Source of the DNA: Lachnospiraceae bacterium
GTDB lineage: Bacteria > Bacillota > Clostridia > Lachnospirales > Lachnospiraceae
Length of the DNA stretch: 64,000 nucleotides
Reading direction: 5' to 3'
NCBI GenBank assembly: GCA_017634455.1
Contig: JAGBNK010000009.1
Location: 22,972-86,971 of the forward strand
Below are positions 35,387 through 44,900 of this stretch, piece by piece. Both the position numbers and the translations under genes were made by a program. The number at the start of each line of letters is the position of its first letter. Positions within the stretch are counted from its first letter, which is position 1. The notes under the pieces were generated by a model. It was given only the letters and a program-made list of their open reading frames with translations. It was not told the origin of the DNA and did no database searches.

Positions 35387-35421
35387 GTGTTATATATACA
35401 CCTATCACAGACTCATGTCAA
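35387..35421 (-). promoter_or_regulatory. Promoter and YtrA-type operator of the GntR/ABC operon
   Basis: Minus-strand TTGACA (35416-35421), a 17-base spacer and TATATA (35393-35398). The 15-base inverted repeat GTGTATATATAACAC (35387-35401) overlaps the -10 region, where a YtrA-type repressor would block polymerase. Confidence 0.8.
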
Positions 35422-35554
35422 CACTTATTTTATATATTTCATAAATTTACACACTTGTCCATAAATACAAATCCACTATTACTACTTCATAAAGCCCTCC
35501 AAATCAGAAGTTCCACAACATAAGCATCCTAAGTCAGCGGTTCACCAACATTTT

Positions 35555-35598
35555 CAAAAAAGAAAAACTCTCCCGCTGAAACTTTCCAGCAAGAAGAG
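35555..35598 (-). terminator. Terminator after the MATE gene
   Basis: Minus-strand stem CTCTTCT/GGGAGAG extended by GCTGaaac-type pairs (arms within 35568-35598), followed by TTTTTCTTTTTT. It lies 57 bases after the MATE stop codon. Confidence 0.8.
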
Positions 35599-35654
35599 CT
35601 TTATTATTTATTTAGTCCAATATTTTATCTGGTCAAATCCTTGACCTATATTTA

Positions 35655-36992
35655 TCATCTAGTCAAATCCTTGACCCATTTATATATTCTGAAATGATAC
35701 ATGGTCCACGGAATCTTGCCAACCTCATCCAGGCAGGTACAGGCATATACACAAAATACCGGCCAGTGAAATACAAAGGTTCCAAGGGCTGCCAGAGGCA
35801 CTGCCAAGCACCACATGGATACCGCCAGAGAGTACATATCAAACATTGTATCTCCTCCTGCGCAAAAGACTCCATTTATTGTAATAGTATTGACAGAACG
35901 ACCTATCATATAAAATGCCATAATTATCATCATACCCCTGAGATAATAAGTTGCCATAGGTGACAAATCAATGAAATGCAATAGCACTGGTGTCAGTGCC
36001 AGCATAATCAAAGTGGATATAATACCTATAACATAGGATATCTTCATAAGTCTGATTCCAGCCTCCTTGCCAGAATCCAGTCTGCCGGCTCCCAATTCAT
36101 TTCCCACCAGGATGCCTCCACCCATAGCAATACCATCACACATACAGCAAACCAGGTCTCTCACCACTGCCGCCACTGAATTGGCTGCAGTTGCATCCTG
36201 CCCCATGTGTCCCATAAAGGCAGTGTAGCTGGCAAAACCCAATCCCCAGAACATACAAGCTCCAAGTATTGGCCACATACATTTTCTAAAATCCAGTACC
36301 AGCATACGGTTATGCTTGAAAATCCTGCTAAGGTCCAGAGATAGATATCCCTGTCTGTGAGAAATAATAATGGTAACAACTATCTCAAAGCTTCGTGCTA
36401 TGAAAGTAGAGAGAGCTGCTCCTCTAACTCCCAGACTCGGTACTCCCAATAATCCGAAAATGAATATAGCATTTAAGCAGATATCAATGACCACAGTCAC
36501 ACTGCTTATAATGGCAGAGGTGTTCACATGGTCTGTCACCTTCATCATAGCCAGATAACACTGGGATATACCTGTCATAAGATAAGTCCAGCCTGCTATT
36601 CGCAGGTAATCACAGCCCAACTGAACCAGCAATTCATCGTTGGTGAAAATGTGCATGAGAAACTCCGGAGCACAGACACAGGCTCCTGCAAATACCAATG
36701 CCACAACCACATTCCATCTAATTGCTATGGCAAATATATCTTCTAGGGTATCTGTATCACCTTTACCGAAGTACTGGGCACCTAATATTTCAACAGTAGC
36801 AACATTGGCACTTATCATCAGATTCTGTATAAACTGCACCTGTGTCGCCAGTGAAACAGCTGACATGGCATTCTGCTCCAAACTCCCCAGCATAAATGCA
36901 TCTGCTGCAGCAACAGCTGCAAGCATCAAGGTCTGAAAAGCTATAGGCACAGTCAGCCTGATTAATTTGTTATAGAAATCTCTTTTTGTCAT
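35655..36992 (-). CDS. MATE-family multidrug/Na+ efflux protein
   Basis: 445 residues with twelve predicted membrane helices in two six-helix halves, beginning MTKRDFYNKLIRLTVPIAFQ, the usual start of the Firmicute MATE group. It likely exports cationic or organic compounds driven by sodium or protons. The aroF-type DAHP synthase gene follows upstream with an 18-base gap. Confidence 0.9.
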   Translation of the reverse strand: MTKRDFYNKLIRLTVPIAFQTLMLAAVAAADAFMLGSLEQNAMSAVSLATQVQFIQNLMISANVATVEILGAQYFGKGDTDTLEDIFAIAIRWNVVVALVFAGACVCAPEFLMHIFTNDELLVQLGCDYLRIAGWTYLMTGISQCYLAMMKVTDHVNTSAIISSVTVVIDICLNAIFIFGLLGVPSLGVRGAALSTFIARSFEIVVTIIISHRQGYLSLDLSRIFKHNRMLVLDFRKCMWPILGACMFWGLGFASYTAFMGHMGQDATAANSVAAVVRDLVCCMCDGIAMGGGILVGNELGAGRLDSGKEAGIRLMKISYVIGIISTLIMLALTPVLLHFIDLSPMATYYLRGMMIIMAFYMIGRSVNTITINGVFCAGGDTMFDMYSLAVSMWCLAVPLAALGTFVFHWPVFCVYACTCLDEVGKIPWTMYHFRIYKWVKDLTR

Positions 36993-37010
36993 TATATAAT
37001 CCAGCTATAT

Positions 37011-38045
37011 CTATAGGATATCAGCCAGTTCAAGTATAAGTCTCTCACTCTTTTCCCAACCAAGACATGGATCAGTAATAGATTTACCATATATACCATC
37101 ACCTATTGATTGGCATCCATCCTCTATATAACTCTCAATCATGAGACCTTTCACAATATTATTAATGTCCTTGGACATATGCATACTATGAATTACATCC
37201 TCTGCAATTCTAATCTGCTCCATGTACATTTTACCAGAATTAGAATGGTTGCAATCCACAATAACTGCAGGGTTGACAAGGTTAGTCTCCTCGTAGGCAT
37301 CAATAAGTCCCTGCAAATCCTCATAATGATAATTGGCATGACTTCTACCATATTTATCCACATATCCGCGCAAAATAGCATGGCTAAGGGGGTTTCCTTT
37401 GGTAGAAACTTCCCAGCCTCTGTACACAAACTTCTGCTTATGCTGAGCAGCAATAATTGAATTCATCATTACAGACACATCGCCGCCTGTAGGATTCTTC
37501 ATTCCAACTGGAATTCCAACGCCACTGGCTACAATTCTATGCTGCTGATCTTCCACAGATCTGGCACCGATAGCCACATAAGATAACAAATCTGATAAAT
37601 ATCTATGATTCTCTGGATATAACATCTCCTCTGCACATGTAAATCCAGTCTCCTCAGCCACATGGGTATGCATCTGTCGAATAGCAATAATGCCTTCAAG
37701 CAAGTCCTCATCACCTTCAGGATCCGGCTGATGTAACATGCCCTTATATCCTGTGCCCTTGGTTCTAGGCTTATTGGTATACACGCGAGGTATGATAAAT
37801 ATCTTGTCCTTCACCTTCTCCTGAACCTTGGCAAGTCTGGTCATATAATCCAAAACTGCAGGTTCATTATCTGCCGAACAAGGTCCTATAATAAGTAGAA
37901 ATCTGTCATCCTTGCCTGTAAATATATCTCTGATTATCTCATCTCTCTCATTTTTGATAACTGCAATCTCAGGCTTCAAAGGAAACTGTTCCTTGATTTC
38001 CTGAGGTGTAGGTAACTGTCTAATGAAATTCATCTCCATATCCAT
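37011..38045 (-). CDS. aroF: DAHP synthase (3-deoxy-7-phosphoheptulonate synthase), type I
   Basis: 344 residues: LLIIGPCSADNEPAVLDYM, RVYTNKPRTKGTGYKG, GMKNPTGGDVSVMMNS and VDCNHSNSGK, all diagnostic for class I enzymes. It condenses PEP and erythrose-4-phosphate, the first step of aromatic amino acid synthesis. No T-box leader was seen: it follows the NUDIX gene by 19 bases, so it is probably co-transcribed with it. The symbol among aroF/aroG/aroH is not decided by sequence alone. Confidence 0.93.
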   Translation of the reverse strand: MDMEMNFIRQLPTPQEIKEQFPLKPEIAVIKNERDEIIRDIFTGKDDRFLLIIGPCSADNEPAVLDYMTRLAKVQEKVKDKIFIIPRVYTNKPRTKGTGYKGMLHQPDPEGDEDLLEGIIAIRQMHTHVAEETGFTCAEEMLYPENHRYLSDLLSYVAIGARSVEDQQHRIVASGVGIPVGMKNPTGGDVSVMMNSIIAAQHKQKFVYRGWEVSTKGNPLSHAILRGYVDKYGRSHANYHYEDLQGLIDAYEETNLVNPAVIVDCNHSNSGKMYMEQIRIAEDVIHSMHMSKDINNIVKGLMIESYIEDGCQSIGDGIYGKSITDPCLGWEKSERLILELADIL

Positions 38046-38064
38046 GTCTTCAATCCTCCTGTAC

Positions 38065-38574
38065 TTATATGTTCAAAGCTTCGCATAATCTCTTGTAATG
38101 CAAAAAGCCCTCTGTATTATATAACTTAGTAATCTCATCAAAGGAAGCCAGTCTCACATCTATAGCCTCCTCCTTCTGAAGAGTCACATCTTCAAGGGTA
38201 TAATCCAATTTCAATCTATATATATCTACGAAATAATTATCACCCCGATCTAAGTCTTCATTAAAATATGAATAGATCATATTAGCTTCACAACCTGACA
38301 CATCAAGTCCTGTCTCCTCTCGAACTTCTCTACATACTGCATCGAAGCTCTCCTCTCCTGACACTGAGCCACCGCCTGGAATCTCCCATTCCCCGGCAGC
38401 CCATTTCTTGTCCAGAGCTCTCTTGGTTATAAGAAATCGACCTTCGTAATCCTCCACCAAAGCCAGCACATACATCATATACTGTCCCTTTTTCAAGGGT
38501 TCTTTTCTCGGAAGAACCAATCCGGTCTTTTCTTTATTCTCATTATAAATATCTATCATTTCACCCATAATCAT
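38065..38574 (-). CDS. NUDIX hydrolase
   Basis: 169 residues with a full NUDIX box GGSVSGEESFDAVCREVREE followed by TGL (G-x5-E-x7-REUxEExGU). Such enzymes cleave nucleoside diphosphates linked to other groups; substrate is unknown. The start is MIMGEMIDIYNENKEKTG; an ATG two codons later is equally possible. Confidence 0.88.
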   Translation of the reverse strand: MIMGEMIDIYNENKEKTGLVLPRKEPLKKGQYMMYVLALVEDYEGRFLITKRALDKKWAAGEWEIPGGGSVSGEESFDAVCREVREETGLDVSGCEANMIYSYFNEDLDRGDNYFVDIYRLKLDYTLEDVTLQKEEAIDVRLASFDEITKLYNTEGFLHYKRLCEALNI

Positions 38575-38688
38575 TCTCCACTCACATTATACACAGCCTG
38601 CCACAAGGCTGTATTCCACATTGCTTTTAAATATTTTCATAAGATTATTTCTATATATTTTTCTATATATTTTTCTATATATTTTTTC

Positions 38689-38731
38689 AATAAAAAATAC
38701 GCTTATCAAAGTATACCTTTGATAAACGCAT
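38689..38731 (-). terminator. Terminator at the end of the HD-GYP sensory operon
   Basis: Minus-strand stem ATGCGTTTATCAAAG/CTTTGATAAGCGTAT (arms 38717-38731 and 38697-38711, one G-T pair) with a TTTTTT run. Just beyond it lies a triple TTCTATATATTT direct repeat at about 38648-38682. Confidence 0.85.
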
Positions 38732-38773
38732 TTTTCAACCCTTTAATACTTTAAATCAACAAATCAGTTTGTA

Positions 38774-41173
38774 CTAGTTTTTCACTCTGATATCAGTAAG
38801 TGCAACCTGGTCTCCTGTAAGTGATACATAGACATGTTCAGTTTCAGCTTTGATATGAGTTATATTCTTGATAGATATGCCATTATTATCTGTAATAGTA
38901 GTGATCTTGTTTCCTTTTCTTCTAAATGTAACTACTGTATCGAAACCTTTTTTACCGAAGTTCTTCCATTCATCCCACCCCTTAAAGGCAGGTTCCTTTT
39001 TCATGGAAATCCTGTTGGTAGAATACTCTCCTTCTTCCCAGGCTTCACCATCAAATCGAATAAGGGCATATTCCTTGTAGCCCTCTCCCATAGGCATTGT
39101 ATCATCTGAATAATATATATTAATAAATGGACAATGCCATACCAGCCTGGCTGTTGGAAGACTCATTGCATGGAAATATATCTCCATTCCATCAGTTACT
39201 TCCACACCCTTGGTTGCATCTGTACGATAACCATCAATTTGAATATTTGGCAAGTCTCCCTGCATCCTGTTTATATAGCTAACCTCGTCAGCGATTCTAG
39301 GAATTGTACCTTCATCCACTTCAGTCTCACTATGCTCTATTCGCACATTGTCAATATAACAATGCTCACCGGTAAATGCCACATAGGCAAATCTGGAATT
39401 ATCCGGTAATGCCACAATTACTTCCATTGTCTCATATTCACATAGCAATCTCAGCATTACATGGTCCTTATATTTACATGCCTGAAGTTCAAATTCAATA
39501 GAATCCCCTCTGTCAAACACATCCTTTTCTGATTCTTTGCCCTCAATTTCATTTACTATGCTTTTTAGATTTCTCGCTCCAGAGCATATTGCGTGACCGT
39601 CAAACCACATTTCTGCATACTCAAAATAATTCAGATTATCAATTTCTCTTAAAGTGGTATGCACTCTTCCATCCAGGGAATCAAATAAAACCAGTGCCGG
39701 CATTGTAATATCTTCCGGATGTTTCTTCTTTGGAGTACATCTGAATTTAATACTTACAGGATTACTTGTAATAACTGTTCCTTCTGATATGGAATCTCTG
39801 TAATCACCACAATCAATCTCTGTCTTTTCATTAAATTCTGTAACTTCTACCTTTTCCTGCATCTGATATTCACTATCCAAATCAATCATGTGAATCATCA
39901 GCTTGGTATACTCAGGATCAAATTGAGTTCCCATTCCTTTTACAAATTCTTCTCGAACCTTCTGCTGTGGAATCGGATCTCTGTAGCTTCGCTGAGAAGT
40001 CATAGTATCATAAGCATCTGCAACTGCAATTATACGGGCAAGCTCTGGAATATCTTCTCCAGAAAGCCCCTCTGGATAACCAGTTCCATCATATTTCTCA
40101 TGGTGATACATAGCTCCTTCTGCCAGAAACGGGAATTCTGTAATACTGGATAATATATCCCTTCCAATTGTAGGATACTGTTTCAAAACAGCATATTCCT
40201 CATCTGTCAGTGACTTATCCTTGCTTAGAATACTATCAGGAATTGCTATCTTGCCAATCTCATGAAGCAATGCAGCATAATATATATTTCTGCATTCCTC
40301 TTTGGTCTTTCCTGCCATTTCAGCCAATGTCTTGGCATATTTTCCAACCCTGACAGAGTGACCTTTAGTATATTTATCCTTGGCATCAATAGCACTTACA
40401 AATGCTGTAGCTGTCTGTTCAAACAATCTGTATAAACTTTCTTGGTCCTCTTTTAAATGTCCAATCTTAATCTTATTGGCTGTCTCAATAGTTTCATTAG
40501 CATCCATCAATGCAAAAACATAGATAATGATAACAACTATAGCAAGAGAAATATTAGTCAATGAAAGTCCATAAGTAAACACCTGAACAATACTTGCACT
40601 CAATGTCAATACTACAAATGCGAAAAGAGCCACCCTCAGATTTCTATGTATTTCTTTGGTATACTTGGCATCTGCGGTAAGTAGTATCAGAAAAATCAGC
40701 GTTGGAACAATGTAACAAACAACAAAACCAGGTCCTCTTTGATATCTGTTATTCTCATCAAATGTATAATACCAACCTGTAAATTGAGAAAAAATCAGCA
40801 GCAATATACCAAGAGCTGACAAATATCTATTAAAAACCAGTCTTTTAGGAGTAGAAGCAAATCCACCTTCATGGGTAATAAGATCAATCAAGAACTCATT
40901 AAACAAATACTGCACACCAATAGACAAAGCAAATACCAAGAAATTCGCCACTCGCACCCATAAATATGCATCCTTGGATACCACCCCTCTAAACATGTAT
41001 GCAGCCCGATCACACTCCAGCAAAGAGGCAACTGCAATAGCCATTGCAATCATGAGAATTCTACGCTTTTTACTCATATTATTGCTAATACCAATAGATA
41101 TGGCAATAATAGTACATACCGCAACCAGACACATCATAATATTTAATTGATGATCTCTTATAAAAGCAAACAT
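38774..41173 (-). CDS. Membrane HD-GYP-like protein with C-terminal beta-sandwich domains
   Basis: 799 residues. The N-terminal 230 residues hold about seven membrane helices (a histidine-kinase-type 7TM sensor). An HD-GYP domain follows near 250-430, with LLHEIGKIAIPD and HHEKYDGTGYPEGL. The first motif reads HE where HD is normal. The last 370 residues form two repeated beta-rich units, ending TGEHCYIDNVRIEHSE and LTGDQVALTDIRVKN, which resemble lectin or carbohydrate-binding folds. HD-GYP enzymes hydrolyse cyclic di-GMP; whether this HE variant does is open. It is the last gene of the four-gene sensory operon. Confidence 0.85.
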   Translation of the reverse strand: MFAFIRDHQLNIMMCLVAVCTIIAISIGISNNMSKKRRILMIAMAIAVASLLECDRAAYMFRGVVSKDAYLWVRVANFLVFALSIGVQYLFNEFLIDLITHEGGFASTPKRLVFNRYLSALGILLLIFSQFTGWYYTFDENNRYQRGPGFVVCYIVPTLIFLILLTADAKYTKEIHRNLRVALFAFVVLTLSASIVQVFTYGLSLTNISLAIVVIIIYVFALMDANETIETANKIKIGHLKEDQESLYRLFEQTATAFVSAIDAKDKYTKGHSVRVGKYAKTLAEMAGKTKEECRNIYYAALLHEIGKIAIPDSILSKDKSLTDEEYAVLKQYPTIGRDILSSITEFPFLAEGAMYHHEKYDGTGYPEGLSGEDIPELARIIAVADAYDTMTSQRSYRDPIPQQKVREEFVKGMGTQFDPEYTKLMIHMIDLDSEYQMQEKVEVTEFNEKTEIDCGDYRDSISEGTVITSNPVSIKFRCTPKKKHPEDITMPALVLFDSLDGRVHTTLREIDNLNYFEYAEMWFDGHAICSGARNLKSIVNEIEGKESEKDVFDRGDSIEFELQACKYKDHVMLRLLCEYETMEVIVALPDNSRFAYVAFTGEHCYIDNVRIEHSETEVDEGTIPRIADEVSYINRMQGDLPNIQIDGYRTDATKGVEVTDGMEIYFHAMSLPTARLVWHCPFINIYYSDDTMPMGEGYKEYALIRFDGEAWEEGEYSTNRISMKKEPAFKGWDEWKNFGKKGFDTVVTFRRKGNKITTITDNNGISIKNITHIKAETEHVYVSLTGDQVALTDIRVKN

Positions 41174-41189
41174 ACAGATAAATCTCCCA

Positions 41190-41948
41190 CTATTTATTCT
41201 TTATAAAAAAGTTTTCAAGCTCTGATAACAATTTATTTCTCTCTATACTTTTCAGAAAATATCCTTGCGGATTTAGAGACATTACGCCCAACACGCTCTC
41301 TTTGTCTCCTTTACCTGTCAGAAACATCACAGGAATAGATGCAGTTTCCGCATCATTTCTAAGCATTTCCAATACCTGAGGTCCAGATGTTACAGGCATC
41401 TCATAATCCAGCAAAATCAAATCCGCTTTGTTTCTTCCGAGCCATTTAATAGCCTGCAATCCTGAATTGGCCATAGCAACTTTATAATCACCTTTTAACC
41501 ATCCTCTAACCAGATTTAGGTAAGATGGGTCATCATCAACCACCAGTATTGTCTTCTTCATTGCACCGGACTTAACCAGTGAAATCAGTTCTCCAACTGC
41601 AGATACATACTCATCATTGTCCATTGGTCTGGTAAATGATTTATGAATCAGATCACCAGGCACATGATCAAATATATATTGGTTATCTTCTCTGCTACCA
41701 ATAGTTATCATCTTCTTGTCCTCATCAGCCATTTTGTCCACAAGAAAATGTACTATTCCATCAGGAATTTGCTCTCCCTCATCCATATAAAGAGTTACCA
41801 TATCAGTGCCAGTCCAATGGGCAGATATATCATTTACATCCCAGGTTACAAATTCAGAATCATATCCTGCACCCTCTAATTTCTTTTCCATAGCACGAAT
41901 CAGAAAAGATTCCTTGGTTCCCAAAATCATTATCTTACTATTATTCAT
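41190..41948 (-). CDS. Two-domain response regulator
   Basis: About 252 residues: an N-terminal pseudo-receiver (SKIMILGTKESFLIRAMEKKL) and a C-terminal receiver (TILVVDDDPSYLNLV, phospho-Asp in LLDYEMP, MFLTGKGD). The usual K-P of receivers reads K-S here (YFLKSIE). No DNA-binding or enzymatic output domain exists, so it probably acts by phosphotransfer or protein binding. I take the ATG at 41948, just after the kinase stop, following AAGAGG. Its partners in the operon are a hybrid kinase and two HD-GYP proteins. Confidence 0.85.
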   Translation of the reverse strand: MNNSKIMILGTKESFLIRAMEKKLEGAGYDSEFVTWDVNDISAHWTGTDMVTLYMDEGEQIPDGIVHFLVDKMADEDKKMITIGSREDNQYIFDHVPGDLIHKSFTRPMDNDEYVSAVGELISLVKSGAMKKTILVVDDDPSYLNLVRGWLKGDYKVAMANSGLQAIKWLGRNKADLILLDYEMPVTSGPQVLEMLRNDAETASIPVMFLTGKGDKESVLGVMSLNPQGYFLKSIERNKLLSELENFFIKNK

Positions 41949-41950
41949 GT

Positions 41951-44900
41951 CTAACCTCTTAACTCCTTCACAATTTCTTCCATCTTGTCCCAATCAAATT
42001 GCTTTAACAACTTAACCAGTTCTGCAACCTGCTTCTCATCCTTCTCAGGTAATTTGTATTCACTTATCTGATCTAGAATCATTTCAACAGAATCATAATC
42101 CATCATTGGAATAACTTCGCTCAAAGCCTCATAAGCATCCTGCAATTCCTCTTCAGGAATCAATTCCTTATCAGAGTTATTATTTTGATTATACTCTGTG
42201 ATTGGCTCCAACAACTCTTTGTATCTGAAATATTTCTCAAACATCTCAGGTGTATGTTCCTGAATAAAGCTAATATTTTCCTTGTTACCTGCATCTTCCA
42301 ATTCCTCGCATAATTTAGAAAGATTTAAATCTCCAATAATACGAGCAGATGACTTCAAGGCATGTACCTTTACAGTATACAGAGTTATATCACCTTCATC
42401 ATAAGCCTTTTTAATAACATTTGCATTACCATCAATAGTTTCATAGAACAACTGTAATGAGAAGATATAAGAATCTACTCCTCCAGAGTTCTTAATACCC
42501 TCATCAACTGATATAGTTTCAATATCGTGTATCCAATTTAGAGATTCCGGTATTTCTGTAAGTTCTTCAACAAAATCTGCCGGATCTGCCTTCATCATTA
42601 TCTCTTCAGGAATATGACGCATAATTGTCTTCTCCAATGTTCTACTGTCAATAGGTTTTGCAAGATATCCATTAAACCCATTTGATACATAGAAATCTTC
42701 TCCGGCAGTAGCATTGGCTGTAAGAGCATAAACTGGTAAATCCGGATAATTCTCACGAATTCGTTTACAGGTCTCTACTCCATCCATCCCCGGCATCATA
42801 TGATCCAGTAGTACTATGTTAAATGATCCATATCTAAGTTTCTCCAGACATTCCTCGCCACTTGTAGCAGTTGTAATAAACATCTTGGTAGACTTCAACA
42901 ATGATTTTATAACTGAGAGGTTCATTGGATTATCATCTACAATCAGGATTTCTGCATCCGGTGCCACAAACTGTGGTACATAAGGGCCTATCGCCTCATT
43001 TACTCTGTCATCAAAGTCACCTATTGGTGTTTTGTCTACAGCTTTCTGCTTTAATTCCAGTATAAAATCTGACCCCTCTCCATAGATGCTTTCACAGGTT
43101 AACCTGCCCGATAAAATCTCCGCAAATTGAGCTGAAATATTTAATCCAAGTCCAGTACCCTGAATAGCACTGTTCTTCTCCTCGTCCATTCTCTCATATG
43201 CAGTGAAGAGCTTATCAATATCCTCTTCCTTGACACCCATACCAGTATCCTTAACGCTGAATTTCAGACTGTATTCGTCACCATTTATTTCTTCTACAGA
43301 AGCTGAAAGAGTAATTGTACCGGCAGTTGTATATTTCACAGCATTGGTTAATAAATTCAGAACTATCTGCTTGATTTTACCAACATCTCCATAGAATCTC
43401 ATTGGCATAATCTCATCAACCTTCACTATAAAAATCAAATCCTTCTGAGCAGCTCTACCGCGAATCATAGAACATATACCTCTAAGCATATCTTCCATAT
43501 CATATTCCTGCTCTACCAGATGCATCTTACCTGACTCAATTTTGGACATATCCAAAACATCATTTATCATACCAAGCAATGATTCTGAAGCATTTCTGAT
43601 ATCTACTGCATAATTTATAATTGACATGAAATATCCTTTTGGAACATCAGTCGCATCCTCTCGTAGAATCATTTCATTCATTCCCATAATAGTATTAATT
43701 GGTGTACGAATCTCATGGGACATATTGGCTAGGAATCGAGTCTTGGCAGTATTTGCACGCTCGGCCTCCTCCTTTGCCTCTCTAATCTCCTGGTATTGTC
43801 TGCTTACAATTGTGCCATTCATAATTCTCCATACAAGGAAGCCGGTTCCCAAAACGACTATTGCTACCAGCATAGCACGCACAGCCATAAGCTCGAAAAA
43901 CTTCGGTTTTTTAACAACTGTAAATTCTACATCCTGACTAACTTCTTCTGTAGCCGGGTTCAATACCTGTATATGCAAAGTATAATTTCCATGCTTCAGT
44001 TCTGTAAATTCCATTGCATCCAAATCCTTCTGCTGAGATATAACACCACCGTCGTCATATCCCTCGAAAAACATTTTAACTGTTGGATTGGACAACGAGA
44101 AATCCAATACTGCAGGGTAGAAATATATTCGCTTAGCATCTGATGGAATAACATATTCTCCATTTTCATCAGGATATACTAATTCTCCATCACAATAGAT
44201 ATATTTCAAATCAACTTTTATTTCACTATCTTGATTAAAATAGTTATTAATATTAACCTTGTTAACTCCAGATCGACTGGATACATATAGATTTCCTGAT
44301 TCATCCAGATAACTATATGCATTTCCTGTTGGAACACTGGTCATTCCATTTGATGTATTATATAGCCTGTAATCAAACTTATCTCCGGATAACATCTTAT
44401 GAGCATTTACACAGAATATTCCATAAGAAGACAAAACCCATAAATTATCACTATTATCGTAATAAATATCGAAATTATTATTATATGGGAAATCTTCCAC
44501 AGTATATAAACTACCGTCCTTCATGTACTGAATCGAATTGGAGGTGACAATCCAATATACACCTCTATCTACATCCTTTTTCACACGCAATATAACATCA
44601 CTAGTTAACCCATCATCTCTGGAAATTTTCTCCACATTATTTTGTGAAATCAAATACAGACCATCTCCATCAGTACCAACTAATACAGTTCCGTTATCCC
44701 CTTGCTCTACGGTCAATATAACAGTATTATCTAATCCGTCTTTCTCTCCAAAATTCTTAATAATCTGATAATCTTTTATAATAGTCAGTCCACCATTTGT
44801 ACCAACAAGAATATATCCATCATCTGTTTCATTTATACATCTGGTCTGATTGTTTATCAGACCATTTTCCTCTGTATATCTGATTATCTGCCCATCACTT

